Origin: Trichormus sp. M33_DOE_039
GTDB lineage: Bacteria > Cyanobacteriota > Cyanobacteriia > Cyanobacteriales > Nostocaceae
NCBI GenBank assembly: GCA_015296085.1
Contig: DVDT01000059.1
Coordinates: 1-51,819, forward strand
Length of the DNA stretch: 51,819 bases
Direction: 5' to 3'
In this document: in pieces, positions 8,956 through 17,090 of the stretch
Numbering within the stretch: position 1 is the stretch's first letter
Layout of the letters: every line of letters starts with the position of its first letter
The notes under the pieces: generated by a model
Databases searched by the model: none
Told to the model about the DNA's origin: nothing
Seen by the model: the letters and a program-made list of their open reading frames with translations, nothing else
Program-made: the position numbers and the translations under genes

Positions 8956-10161
8956 ATGATTCCCCGTAAACGTCTTGACATTACTTGGGCAGATATGCTG
9001 TCAGGAATGGGATATTGTCTGCGATCGCATGACCGTAGCACAGTTGAGCAGAGACTTGAGCGTTTATGGTCTGAAAATGGGTTCATCCTTCCCTGTCTGT
9101 CTGTGCGTAGTGGCTTCGATGCACTCCTGCAAGCACTTAAGTTCGAGCCAGAAACTGAAATTTTAGTTTCGGCAATCACCATTCGTGGGATGACGAGTAT
9201 TATTGAGGCTCATAATCTTGTTCCCGTTCCAGTTGATATAGATTGCACCCAACTGGCTGTGCGTCCTGAGTCGATGGCTAAAGCAGTCACTTCACGCACA
9301 AAAGCGATTTTGGTAGCTCACTTGTTTGGTAGCCGTATGCCAATGGAAGCAATTGTGCATTTTGCTCAAGCGCATAACCTCCTCGTCATTGAAGATTGCG
9401 CCCAAGCTTATGCAGGTCATGAGTATCGCGGACATCCTCAGAGCGATGTGGTTTTGTTTAGCTTTGGGCCTATCAAGACGGCAACAGCACTGGCTGGAGG
9501 CATTCTACAGTTTCGAGAGGCTTCACTCTGTACAGCGACCCGCTTATGTCAGGAGCAGTGGCCTGTTCAAAGTCGCCTGCACTTTTTGGCACGCATTTTG
9601 AAGTATTCTCTACTCATAATGCTGTCTTACCCTAGGACTTATAGTATTTTTATTGGTGTATGTTCGGCACTCAAGCTGAATCATGATCGCATTATTAGTC
9701 AAAGCGTCCGAGGATTTTCCGGCGACAACTTCTTGAAACAGATTCGCCAAAGACCGTCCTCTGCTCTTTTATCTCTTGTGGAACGCCGCATCAGACGATT
9801 CAACCCCGATAGAATTGTTGAACGTGTGAAGCTAGCAGAACAGTTAATCAAACTGACACCTTCTTTAAAGCGACCGGGTATTCAAGCATCCCATCACACT
9901 CACTGGGTTTTTCCAATTTTATGTGACTGTCCAGAACAGTTGATGCAATATTTATGGACTCAGGGTTTTGATGCAACCCAAGGAGGATCGAGTCTATCCG
10001 TCATCGAGCCGCCAGCGCATCGTCCTGAAATGAATCCTGTAGAAGCTAAACAGTTTTTTGAGCAGTTACTTTATCTTCCCATCTACATCGGGATATCATC
10101 GCAGGATATTGAACGATTGGCTTGTGCGTTGAATGAATGTGATCTTGTCAAGCGTGTTTGA
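8956..10161 (+). CDS. DegT/DnrJ/EryC1/StrS-family aminotransferase-like protein
   Basis: 401 residues with the fold-type-I PLP layout of sugar aminotransferases: S-G-F-D-A-L-L-Q-A-L (about 52-61) as the cofactor phosphate loop, V-I-E-D-C-A-Q-A (about 150-157) with the aspartate that pairs with the PLP nitrogen, and S-F-G-P-I-K-T (about 174-180) with the candidate Schiff-base lysine. The family usually makes amino-deoxy sugars for polysaccharides or antibiotics. The usual G-E-G-G after the lysine is here A-L-A-G-G, so the protein is a divergent member. The start is supported by AAGGAG 10 bases upstream. No sugar-nucleotide genes are adjacent, so the substrate is unknown. Confidence 0.75.
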   Translation: MIPRKRLDITWADMLSGMGYCLRSHDRSTVEQRLERLWSENGFILPCLSVRSGFDALLQALKFEPETEILVSAITIRGMTSIIEAHNLVPVPVDIDCTQLAVRPESMAKAVTSRTKAILVAHLFGSRMPMEAIVHFAQAHNLLVIEDCAQAYAGHEYRGHPQSDVVLFSFGPIKTATALAGGILQFREASLCTATRLCQEQWPVQSRLHFLARILKYSLLIMLSYPRTYSIFIGVCSALKLNHDRIISQSVRGFSGDNFLKQIRQRPSSALLSLVERRIRRFNPDRIVERVKLAEQLIKLTPSLKRPGIQASHHTHWVFPILCDCPEQLMQYLWTQGFDATQGGSSLSVIEPPAHRPEMNPVEAKQFFEQLLYLPIYIGISSQDIERLACALNECDLVKRV

Positions 10162-10269
10162 TGAAATTGCTTTTCAGTCACCGTTAAGGTTAGGCATGAT
10201 CAATTAACGTAAAAGCCTGTATATAAATAATATGTATCCATACCATGCTTTCACATAGAGGCGGTCAAG

Positions 10270-10875
10270 ATGCGGGAATTGACATATTATGTGGCTTGTA
10301 GCGTAGATGGATTTATTGCTCACAACGACGGTTCACACGACGGCTTTTCCCTAGATAGTGAATATTTAGCAGACTTGTTTACCACTTTTCCTGAGACTTG
10401 TCCATCTCACCTTCGGGACATAATGAGTATCAACGCTGAGAATCATTGGTTTGATGTCGTTCTCATGGGACGAAAGACATATGAGGTAGGTTTGAAGAAT
10501 GGGATAACAAATCCTTACTCACATATGAAACAGTATCTCTTTTCACGCACTATGCAAAAAAGTCCAGATGAGAATGTTGAACTTGTTTCAGAAAATGCTG
10601 TTGAATTAGTCACAGAGCTAAAAAGAGCAGGGGGTAAAGGCATTTGGCTCTGTGGTGGAGGGAATTTAGCTACAACGCTTTTCGCTCACAATTTAGTTGA
10701 TCATCTCATCCTGAAGATAAATCCATTTTTGATGGGTTCAGGCATTCCGCTATTTTCTGGAGTGATTCAGCAAACTGCTTTAGAACTGACCAACAATAAG
10801 ATTTATGAAAACGGAGTCTTGGTACTCCACTATAGAGTGATACCAATTCCAGAAAAGAATGCGACATATGTATAG
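10270..10875 (+). CDS. Dihydrofolate reductase-like (RibD C-terminal family) protein
   Basis: 201 residues similar to the YyaP/YwjB branch of the DHFR fold: start Y-Y-V-A-C-S-V-D-G-F-I-A, the V-L-M-G-R-K-T-Y-E segment (about 64-72) and the nucleotide-binding W-L-C-G-G-G-N-L-A (about 129-137), then G-S-G-I-P-L-F. These proteins bind NADPH but the substrate is generally unknown, and few are true folate enzymes. The start follows GAGGCGG. It is monocistronic, with about 100 bases on the 5' side and 200 on the 3' side. Confidence 0.8.
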   Translation: MRELTYYVACSVDGFIAHNDGSHDGFSLDSEYLADLFTTFPETCPSHLRDIMSINAENHWFDVVLMGRKTYEVGLKNGITNPYSHMKQYLFSRTMQKSPDENVELVSENAVELVTELKRAGGKGIWLCGGGNLATTLFAHNLVDHLILKINPFLMGSGIPLFSGVIQQTALELTNNKIYENGVLVLHYRVIPIPEKNATYV

Positions 10876-11082
10876 GTTAGGTTTCATCCCTCAATCAAAC
10901 CTATATTTGTAGCGATAATTTTTCAAATTGGTATTACTAACAATAACTCTCTTGCTTCCACAGACTCAAAAGCTTGCCATCATGCTTTCGTTTCCTTGTC
11001 CACTAAAAACTGTTTGTCAGTAGCGATCGCCAAATAAATATAGAATGAAACCTGCAACCTTTGAGCAACAAATGTAACTACT

Positions 11083-11580
11083 TTGAATAACAAAATATTA
11101 GGGCGGATGCTGCTCGCTCATAACTTTGATGTTTCTAGTGAAATCGTACCAGCCCTCAGTCGAGAAGAATTTGCGGAAGTGTTTCAAGCGGGATTGAGTG
11201 CCTATGAACACCTGCAATGTAGATTAGTGAATCATCCTCACTGGACTGTGGAAATTCTATTCCCTACCAACGAATTTTCACCACAGCAAGTTGGAAATCT
11301 CTGCGCTCAAGCTCTAGCAGAAAAACGGCGGACTACGGTGGGGCGTAGCCCATCGCAGCAAATAAGCACGGATACTTTCCCAGAAATTCTAATTTTAGGC
11401 GGTATCAAAACTACTCCTCCCACCAGCGATTCTCCTGATGCTCTCCAACCAGGAAACTGGGGGGTAGATGTGGTAGAGACTCGCTCTGGTGAAGCATTTT
11501 TGCAAGCGATCGCCTGGGATGCTACCATCGCCCAAAAACCAGCCGATAGTATTTTCAAGGTTGAACTCAAGGTAAATTGA
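11083..11580 (+). CDS. DUF2656-like cyanobacterial protein
   Basis: 165 residues. G-R-M-L-L-A-H-N-F-D-V near the start, A-L-S-R-E-E-F-A, P-H-W-T-V-E and the end I-A-W-D-A-T-I-A-Q-K-P resemble the cyanobacterial DUF2656 family as I remember it; no function is established. The frame opens at a TTG (11083); an ATG at 11107 would remove eight residues. Codons around 85-91 (V-G-R-S-P-S) come from a GGTGGGGCGTAGCCCATCGC repeat, apparently inserted in frame without breaking the gene. It heads a same-strand series with the ankyrin and HEAT genes before cpeC. Confidence 0.6.
   Translation: MNNKILGRMLLAHNFDVSSEIVPALSREEFAEVFQAGLSAYEHLQCRLVNHPHWTVEILFPTNEFSPQQVGNLCAQALAEKRRTTVGRSPSQQISTDTFPEILILGGIKTTPPTSDSPDALQPGNWGVDVVETRSGEAFLQAIAWDATIAQKPADSIFKVELKVN
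11337..11356. repeat. Short interspersed repeat inside the DUF2656-like gene
   Basis: GGTGGGGCGTAGCCCATCGC, one mismatch from the core of the repeats at 6890 and 7639. It sits in frame in the gene's middle, where related proteins probably have a variable loop. Confidence 0.6.
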
Positions 11581-11646
11581 CCACTAGGGTAATGAAGTCG
11601 AAATAGACTTCCGACTGCCGATTTTATTTATTTTTGACTTTTTAAA

Positions 11647-12351
11647 ATGGCTTCTCTTAACGAAAATCTCATCCGCATGATTATCAAAGGTGACACTACT
11701 GCTGTAGAAAGCTTATTAGCTCAAGGCGCAGATGCGAATACTACCGGTGGTGTCACAGCCGTGGGAGCTAGTAATACAGCCTTGATGTGGGCAGCCACAG
11801 AAGGTTATCTCGATATTGTGGAACTATTATTAACACATCATGCGGATGTGAATGCCAAAAATCCCGCAGGCTACACGCCGTTAATGTTTGCAGCAGAAGG
11901 CGATCGCCGACATATTGTTTCATTGTTGCTGGATCATGGTGCTAGTATCAGCGATCGCAATTCCTACGGTGAAACCGTGCTGATGACAATGGCGCGGCGC
12001 GGTCAAACGGATATTGTGCAACGCTTAGTCGAGATGGGTTCTGAGGTGAATGCCACCAATAAAATTGGTGATACAGCCTTGTACTTAGCAACAGATAATG
12101 GGCATACGTACACTGTCAAGGCATTGATTGAACTAGGTGCAACAGTGAATACAGCTAATCTTGGTGGTTGGACTCCTCTGATGATGGCAGCTGCAAAAGG
12201 CGATTTGGAAACGATGATACTGTTGTTAGCAAATGGTGCAGACTTCCGTCCTCAGAATCGCTGGGGTGCAACAGCGTTGAGTGAAGCTCGTAATTCCTTC
12301 CGTTCTGCTCAAGCGGTAGATTTGTTAATCCAAGCCGGGGCGACGGAGTGA
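11647..12351 (+). CDS. Ankyrin-repeat protein
   Basis: 234 residues made almost entirely of about six ankyrin repeats (33-residue period, motifs such as G-Y-T-P-L-M-F-A-A-E-G and A-L-M-W-A-A-T-E-G, with V-N-A or V-N-T at repeat ends). No signal peptide, membrane segment or catalytic domain, so a soluble interaction protein. It starts 66 bases after the DUF2656-like gene and is followed 112 bases on by the HEAT-repeat gene; the three may be cotranscribed. A link with phycobilisome maturation is suggested only by position. Confidence 0.85.
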   Translation: MASLNENLIRMIIKGDTTAVESLLAQGADANTTGGVTAVGASNTALMWAATEGYLDIVELLLTHHADVNAKNPAGYTPLMFAAEGDRRHIVSLLLDHGASISDRNSYGETVLMTMARRGQTDIVQRLVEMGSEVNATNKIGDTALYLATDNGHTYTVKALIELGATVNTANLGGWTPLMMAAAKGDLETMILLLANGADFRPQNRWGATALSEARNSFRSAQAVDLLIQAGATE

Positions 12352-12463
12352 AGAGGCAGTGAAAATATGTTGATTATCTTGGCTCTGGTGCTTTGAATAA
12401 TTGAATTTTGTGAATTCCGTGAAATAATTTTGGATTTTGAATTAATTCCAGAGTGGGATAATT

Positions 12464-13150
12464 ATGGATACTCATCGCCTCACTGAATTAGAATCGTTGC
12501 TTAGGTTTGGTGCGCTTGACCAACGTAAAGCGGCTTTGGATGAATTGGCTCAATGTCCTGCTGATTTAGCCCTACCTATTTTGCAAAGATTGGCAGTTGA
12601 TCAAGATTTTCTCTGTCGCCGCTTGGCGGTGATGGGCTTAGGCAATCATCGCACGGCTACATCCCTACAAATTCTCAAAGACCTGCTCCAGCGAGAGTCT
12701 GATGATAATGTGCTGGCAGAAATCGCCAATTCACTGTTTGAATTTGGTGATGAATCTGTGCCATTACTCCAACAGTTGTTTGAGCGCGATCGCAATTGGC
12801 TGACTCGGCAGACCATTCTCTCAATTCTCATGGAAGCGAATCAGGATGATGTCCTGCTAGCAGTAATTCGCCAAGCATTACAAGACGAGACACAAACAGT
12901 CAAAGAAACCGGTATTTTAGCATTGGGTAGTTTGCTGAAAGGGAATTTGCAGCAACAAGCCCTAGACTTGCTCAGTGAATTAGCACAAGCCAACGATTGG
13001 CGCGATCGCTGGCGTTCTGCCACGGCTCTAAGTCTGTCATCAGACCCCAGAGCCAAACTGCTGCTAGCCAAACTCCAACAGGACGAGAATCATTACGTCG
13101 TCGCAGCTGCCTTGGAAGGGAGTTTGCCCAAGGAAGAGACTGGGGATTAA
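12464..13150 (+). CDS. HEAT-repeat protein, PBS-lyase-like
   Basis: 228 residues of HEAT-like helical repeats (A-L-P-I-L-Q-R-L-A, L-C-R-R-L-A-V-M-G-L-G, T-G-I-L-A-L-G-S-L-L, W-R-S-A-T-A-L-S-L-S). The same repeat type builds E/F-type phycobilin lyases (CpcE/F, CpeY/Z, CpeF) and NblB, which explains common automatic lyase labels. It has no obvious equivalent of a specific lyase that I can assign, and the size is in the CpeZ/NblB range. Location about 500 bases upstream of cpeC on the same strand makes a role in phycoerythrin assembly possible but unproven. Confidence 0.75.
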   Translation: MDTHRLTELESLLRFGALDQRKAALDELAQCPADLALPILQRLAVDQDFLCRRLAVMGLGNHRTATSLQILKDLLQRESDDNVLAEIANSLFEFGDESVPLLQQLFERDRNWLTRQTILSILMEANQDDVLLAVIRQALQDETQTVKETGILALGSLLKGNLQQQALDLLSELAQANDWRDRWRSATALSLSSDPRAKLLLAKLQQDENHYVVAAALEGSLPKEETGD

Positions 13151-13234
13151 GGACTAGGGATTGGGATGACGCTTTGGTGAGCAGGGGAGGCAGAGGTTTA
13201 GAGGGGTAAAAATGCAATATTCTGACTTGAAAAA

Positions 13235-13278
13235 GGGGTGTAGGGGTGTAGGGGCGTAAGGGTATAGGGGTGTAAGGG
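13235..13278. repeat. Short heptamer-like tandem repeat
   Basis: Degenerate repeats of GGGGTGTA/GGGGCGTA/GGGTATA, similar to the array inside the element at 7439-7480. This is the STRR-type low-complexity sequence common in heterocystous cyanobacteria. Confidence 0.65.
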
Positions 13279-13367
13279 AAAGACTTTTTCATGTTTTCTT
13301 ATGTACGCAGTTCATGACGGCTCTTTAGTCCATGCCTCATGCCCAGTCCCCACTGATCAGAATCGTT

Positions 13368-13385
13368 TGTGCAAAATAAGTGCAA
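13368..13385 (-). promoter_or_regulatory. L-box (RcaC site) of the cpeC operon
   Basis: Plus strand TGTGCAA-AATA-AGTGCAA; minus strand TTGCACT-TATT-TTGCACA, a 7-4-7 direct repeat with one mismatch to the L-box consensus I recall. It is oriented opposite to cpeC. A candidate -10, TATATC at 13397-13402, places the -35 region inside the box, so bound RcaC would block polymerase. This fits red-light repression. Confidence 0.85.
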
Positions 13386-13400
13386 AATCATCCAACTATA

Positions 13401-13420
13401 TCAAGATTTACAAATCTTGA
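13401..13420. promoter_or_regulatory. Perfect 9-base palindrome just downstream of the L-box
   Basis: Arms TCAAGATTT and AAATCTTGA separated by two bases. It starts 15 bases after the L-box and overlaps the predicted transcription start. Either a dimer-binding operator or a hairpin at the very 5' end of the cpeC mRNA. Confidence 0.5.
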
Positions 13421-13462
13421 CGCTCATCTTTGCTCCCTCATAAGAAAATTGATCATAACAAA

Positions 13463-13568
13463 GCGTATGAAACGCCTAAAAAGCTTGAGCATCCTGGGAA
13501 TCAGAATTGCCATTCTCACAGAATACGGCAGTTTGGATTCAAGCAAATCAATCCATTGATCTGATTTG
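13463..13568 (+). promoter_or_regulatory. Structured 5' leader of cpeC (possible attenuator)
   Basis: Between the L-box promoter and cpeC lie about 240 untranslated bases with no credible gene. Three hairpins are visible: GCGT/ACGC (13463-13475); TTGCC-ATTCT facing AGAAT-(AC)-GGCAG (13507-13531) followed by TTT; and CAAATCA-ATC facing GAT-C-TGATTTG (13544-13568). In Fremyella a cpeC leader stem-loop and IF3alpha mediate Rca-independent (Cgi) repression in red light. Assigning that role to any of these hairpins is inference. Confidence 0.5.
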
Positions 13569-13646
13569 TCTGGATGAACAATCTGAAATTGCTTTACATT
13601 TTGAAACAATTTTCTGAAAAACTTTCGCTAACAGGAGATACAATTA

Positions 13647-14507
13647 ATGCCATTTGGACCAGCTTCTCGTCTGGGAGTCAGCCTGTTTGATGAAACCCCT
13701 CCCGTTGAGTGGGTGTCTGGTAACTCACTAGAAGAAGCAGAAACAATCATTCGGGCAGTCTATAGGCAAGTATTAGGTAATGCCTATGTCATGGAAAGCG
13801 AACGGCTCGCTGTACCAGAATCCCAGTTTAAAGCGGGTGACTTGAGCGTTCGTGAGTTTGTCCGAGCAGTGGCTAAATCAGAACTCTATCGTTCTCGCTT
13901 TTTCACCAGCTGTGCGCGCTACCGAGCGATCGAACTCAACTTCCGCCACCTGTTGGGTCGTGCGCCACTGGATTTAGAAGAAATGCGGGGACATAGCACC
14001 ATTCTCGATACCCAAGGATTTGAAGCTGAGATTGATTCCTATCTCGACAGCGACGAGTATCAATCTACCTTTGGGGAAAATATCGTTCCCTACATCCGGG
14101 GTTACAAAACAGAAGCCTGCACTAGCATGGTGCAGTTTACTCACACCTTCCAATTGGTACGGGGTGCGGCTAGCAGCAGCTTGAAGGGAGACTTGGCTGG
14201 CAAGAGTCCCAAACTCAACGCCCTAGTCATCCAGTCCACACCAACCTCAGTGATTTCTCCTGCTGGCGATGGAGCGACCTTCCGCACACCACCAGTAGCT
14301 TCTCGTAGTCGCCACGGTGTTGATGCTAGTGCAGGTGGTAAAGTTTACCGCATTGAAGTTACAGGTTATCGCGCCAAAACCTTCAACAACATCTCCAAGT
14401 TCCGCCGCTCCAACCAAGTATTTCTCGTGCCATACGATAAGCTCTCTCAAGAGTATCAGAGAATTCACCAACAGGGGGGTGTGATTGCCAGTATTACTGC
14501 TGTATAA
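13647..14507 (+). CDS. cpeC: Phycoerythrin-associated rod linker CpeC
   Basis: 286 residues: a PBS linker domain (pfam00427, about 25-160; I-I-R-A-V-Y-R-Q-V-L-G-N, V-R-E-F-V-R-A-V-A-K-S, E-L-N-F-R-H-L-L-G-R-A-P) and a C-terminal CpcD-type domain (about 230-286, ending R-I-H-Q-Q-G-G-V-I-A-S-I). It sits in the central cavity of phycoerythrin hexamers and joins the first PE disc to the rod. AGGAG lies nine bases before the ATG. It is the first gene of a seven-gene operon whose order matches Fremyella cpeCDESTR with one insertion. Expected regulation: repression by RcaC through the L-box in red light. A fossil of a second cpeC 3' end lies at 20672-20746. Confidence 0.93.
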   Translation: MPFGPASRLGVSLFDETPPVEWVSGNSLEEAETIIRAVYRQVLGNAYVMESERLAVPESQFKAGDLSVREFVRAVAKSELYRSRFFTSCARYRAIELNFRHLLGRAPLDLEEMRGHSTILDTQGFEAEIDSYLDSDEYQSTFGENIVPYIRGYKTEACTSMVQFTHTFQLVRGAASSSLKGDLAGKSPKLNALVIQSTPTSVISPAGDGATFRTPPVASRSRHGVDASAGGKVYRIEVTGYRAKTFNNISKFRRSNQVFLVPYDKLSQEYQRIHQQGGVIASITAV

Positions 14508-14547
14508 ATTGGCTGCAAACTTATAAAAATTGAGGAGATAGATTGCT

Positions 14548-15297
14548 ATGGCATCCCAGACAATCCTGGAACTGTGGCCTAGTGGTAGTTTAGAAGAAAT
14601 TCAAACTATCATCCGTGCAGTTTATAAACAAGTATTAGGCAATCCTCACATCATGGAGAGTGAGCGGTTGGTGACAGCAGAATCACAATTGTGCGATCGC
14701 TCCATCACCGTGCGAGAATTTGTCCGCGCTGTTGCCAAATCTGAGTTCTATCGTACCCGCTACTTCGAGTCCTGCGCTCCCTATCGGTTTGTAGAACTCA
14801 ACTTCCTGCACTTACTTGGTCGCGCACCCCAGGATCAAAGAGAAGTTTCCGAACATATTGTTCGCACTGTAGCTGAAGGCTACGATGCTGAAATTGACTC
14901 TTACATTGATAGCAGCGAATATCAAGCCGCCTTTGGCGAAAACGTAGTACCCTACTATCGCGGCAAAAACAGCGAAGCAAATAGCAAGCAGGTTGGCTAC
15001 AACCGTATATTTGCTCTTGATCGCGGCCCTGCTCAGATTGATAGTGCAGTTAAATCTGCTCAATTGGTCTACGCAGTTGCTACCAACAGTGCGAACGAAA
15101 TTAAAGCTTCTTCGGCCACTGTCATCGGTTCTGGCACTGAAAAACGTTTCAAAATCGTGGTCAAAGGTTCTAAATTCGACAGCCCAAGACGCATCAGTAC
15201 AAATGAGTACATCGTTCCTGCGAGTAAAATGACCCCCCAAATTCAACGCATCAATCGTACTTCTGGCAAAATTGTCAGCATTACTGAAATTGCGTAA
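14548..15297 (+). CDS. cpeD: Phycoerythrin-associated rod linker CpeD
   Basis: 249 residues: PBS linker domain (about 12-150) and CpcD-like C-terminal domain (about 190-249, ending V-S-I-T-E-I-A). In Fremyella CpeD and CpeE attach the more distal phycoerythrin hexamers. The ATG follows GAGGAG by nine bases; the gene starts 40 bases after cpeC. Assignment as CpeD rather than CpeE rests on gene order. The following interval carries two strong hairpins that could lower read-through into cpeE. Confidence 0.9.
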   Translation: MASQTILELWPSGSLEEIQTIIRAVYKQVLGNPHIMESERLVTAESQLCDRSITVREFVRAVAKSEFYRTRYFESCAPYRFVELNFLHLLGRAPQDQREVSEHIVRTVAEGYDAEIDSYIDSSEYQAAFGENVVPYYRGKNSEANSKQVGYNRIFALDRGPAQIDSAVKSAQLVYAVATNSANEIKASSATVIGSGTEKRFKIVVKGSKFDSPRRISTNEYIVPASKMTPQIQRINRTSGKIVSITEIA

Positions 15298-15305
15298 AGT
15301 TTAAC

Positions 15306-15326
15306 AGGATGGGCATAGCCCATCCT
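15306..15326 (+). terminator. Hairpin after cpeD
   Basis: Perfect 9-base stem AGGATGGGC/GCCCATCCT with a three-base loop, followed after ten bases by a run of six T. It resembles a partial terminator or a 3'-end-protecting stem inside the operon. Confidence 0.55.
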
Positions 15327-15361
15327 AAAATAATGCTTTTTTAATAAAACACCAGTCCATG

Positions 15362-15414
15362 AAAAAGGCAAAAGTAAAAAGTGAAAAGTGAAAAATTTTT
15401 TCTTTTGCCTTTTT
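15362..15414. repeat. 13-base inverted repeat between cpeD and cpeE
   Basis: AAAAAGGCAAAAG at 15362-15374 and its exact complement at 15402-15414 around a purine-rich 27-base loop. With the hairpin at 15306 it makes this the most structured junction of the operon; role in linker stoichiometry is inferred. Confidence 0.45.
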
Positions 15415-15486
15415 ACTTCTTCATCCCCAATCTCTGGCAATTTTTCAAAAAAATCACAAGACAATCCTAAATTTAGGAGGCTTAAT

Positions 15487-16242
15487 ATGGCACTTTGGAT
15501 AGAAGCCGAATCCCTGGAGTTACGTGCCAATGCTACTGAGGATGATCTGCAGATCATCATTCGAGCCGTGTATCGACAGGTGTTGGGTAATGCTCACATC
15601 TTCGATAATCAACGGCTCGCCAGTGCAGAGTCACAATTACGGCATGGTGATATTACCGTCAGAGAATTTGTCCGCGCTGTGGCTCAATCTGACTTATATC
15701 GTTCTCTATTTTTTGAAACCTCCTCTCCTTACCGTTTTATTGAACTGAATTTTAAGCATTTGTTGGGACGCGCTCCGCAAGATCAGGCAGAAATTGCAGA
15801 ACACGTGCAGATTTATAACACACAGGGTTACGCAGCAGAAATCAACTCCTACATTGACAGTGATGAATATATCAGGAGTTTCGGTGATCATATTGCACCC
15901 TCTGCCCGTGGTAATCGTACCCAAACTGGGGTCAAAAATGTTGGCTTCAATCGCACCTTTGCCTTAATGCGGGGGTTTGCTGCTAATGATGTAGGCAAAT
16001 CGGCCAAATTGATTAGTGACATTGGCAGTAACTTAGCAACCAAAATTATTACCCCTTTAGGCGGTGGTGCTGTTAGCAATACAGGGAAACGTTTCCGTGT
16101 TGCTGTCTCGAAGGCTAATTTCGGTCGTCGGGTAACTCAAAGCGTGGCGACCTTTAACGTGGAATACAACCAACTATCACAAAAAATTCAGAGCATCCAA
16201 AAAACTGGCGGCAAAATTTTGAGCATTACGGAAATAGCTTAA
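15487..16242 (+). CDS. cpeE: Phycoerythrin-associated rod linker CpeE
   Basis: 251 residues, PBS linker domain (about 18-155) plus CpcD-like domain (about 195-251, ending L-S-I-T-E-I-A). The frame is open further upstream to 15388, but the ATG at 15487 is preceded by AGGAGG at ideal spacing and gives an N-terminus (M-A-L-W-I) like that of other rod linkers, so it is taken as the start. Close paralogue of CpeD. It lies 189 bases downstream of cpeD, after two hairpins. Confidence 0.9.
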   Translation: MALWIEAESLELRANATEDDLQIIIRAVYRQVLGNAHIFDNQRLASAESQLRHGDITVREFVRAVAQSDLYRSLFFETSSPYRFIELNFKHLLGRAPQDQAEIAEHVQIYNTQGYAAEINSYIDSDEYIRSFGDHIAPSARGNRTQTGVKNVGFNRTFALMRGFAANDVGKSAKLISDIGSNLATKIITPLGGGAVSNTGKRFRVAVSKANFGRRVTQSVATFNVEYNQLSQKIQSIQKTGGKILSITEIA

Positions 16243-16505
16243 AGTAAAACCGCTAAAAGTTTGTAGATAGATGGTCTATTGGCAAAAATTCACTCACAAA
16301 ACTACTGCTAAACATGACAATTTTTCAAAATTCAATCAAAAATACAAACTCTAAAACTAGGATTTGAATCTGACTTGCTTAATTTTGAATTTTGAATTGC
16401 TCTCACTGGTTATCAAGCCGCAATTCTTTTAGTGATTGCCTCGCTTGTCCATAGATTCAGGTTGATGATAAGTTGCTTACAACATCAAATTTAAAGGTGA
16501 TTTGT

Positions 16506-16937
16506 ATGGCAACCACAATTATTGCTCCTGGCAATTTTAGTGAATACAGTAGTTGCCGAGTCAAGATTACAGTCACAGGTGGCTGTCATCAAGGAATAAT
16601 GAGGAAAGGTGCATACACAAAGACAATTCCTTATAATTGTCTTTCTCAAACAATTCAAGGTATTCATCGCCTTGGGGGAAAGATTACCCACATCACCTTA
16701 TTAATTTCCCAGACTCCATTTTCCCAGATTGAGTGCGTACAGCAGCCACTATCTACAATAGTTCCCGGTGATGTTCAAGCTGCCGTACATCATCCTGAAT
16801 CGAGCTTGTCATTACCCCAACCACAGGAACAGAATCATTCTGAGCCAACAAACGCAATTAAAGTTCAACCAGAATCACTACCGAGAGCGATCGCAATTTT
16901 CCAATCCGGTGATTACACCTTTATAGATGAGTGGTAA
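16506..16937 (+). CDS. Small CpcD-domain linker with C-terminal tail
   Basis: 143 residues. Residues about 12-70 form a CpcD-like domain (R-V-K-I-T-V-T-G, I-P-Y-N-C-L-S-Q-T-I-Q-G-I-H-R-L-G-G-K-I), as in 9-kDa rod-capping linkers and the C-termini of CpeC/D/E. No pfam00427 domain is present. The remaining 70 residues are a polar, proline/glutamine-rich tail ending in a short conserved-looking segment (R-A-I-A-I-F-Q-S-G-D). The ATG at 16506 follows AAAGGTGA. The gene sits between cpeE and cpeS, where the classical cpeCDESTR operon has none as far as I recall. A role as phycoerythrin rod cap is inferred. Confidence 0.75.
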   Translation: MATTIIAPGNFSEYSSCRVKITVTGGCHQGIMRKGAYTKTIPYNCLSQTIQGIHRLGGKITHITLLISQTPFSQIECVQQPLSTIVPGDVQAAVHHPESSLSLPQPQEQNHSEPTNAIKVQPESLPRAIAIFQSGDYTFIDEW

Positions 16938-17090
16938 TCAACAAGTCAAAAAAGGTGTACAGAATTAACCTGAAATTTCATTTCAGTTTTTTCTTCTACC
17001 TTAATTCAAACCAGGATTTTCTATTTCAGAAATCAAAATTTTTATATTCCATACCAAAACAAATAACTATAAACGGAAATTCAAAAGTTG

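Noticed and set aside
12464-13150. Assignment of the HEAT protein as CpcE/CpcF, CpeZ or NblB
   Set aside because: Only the generic repeat fold is visible; no specific motif supports a named lyase.
13424-13609. 61-codon minus-strand frame in the cpeC leader
   Set aside because: No ribosome site or family; the region is explained as a structured leader.
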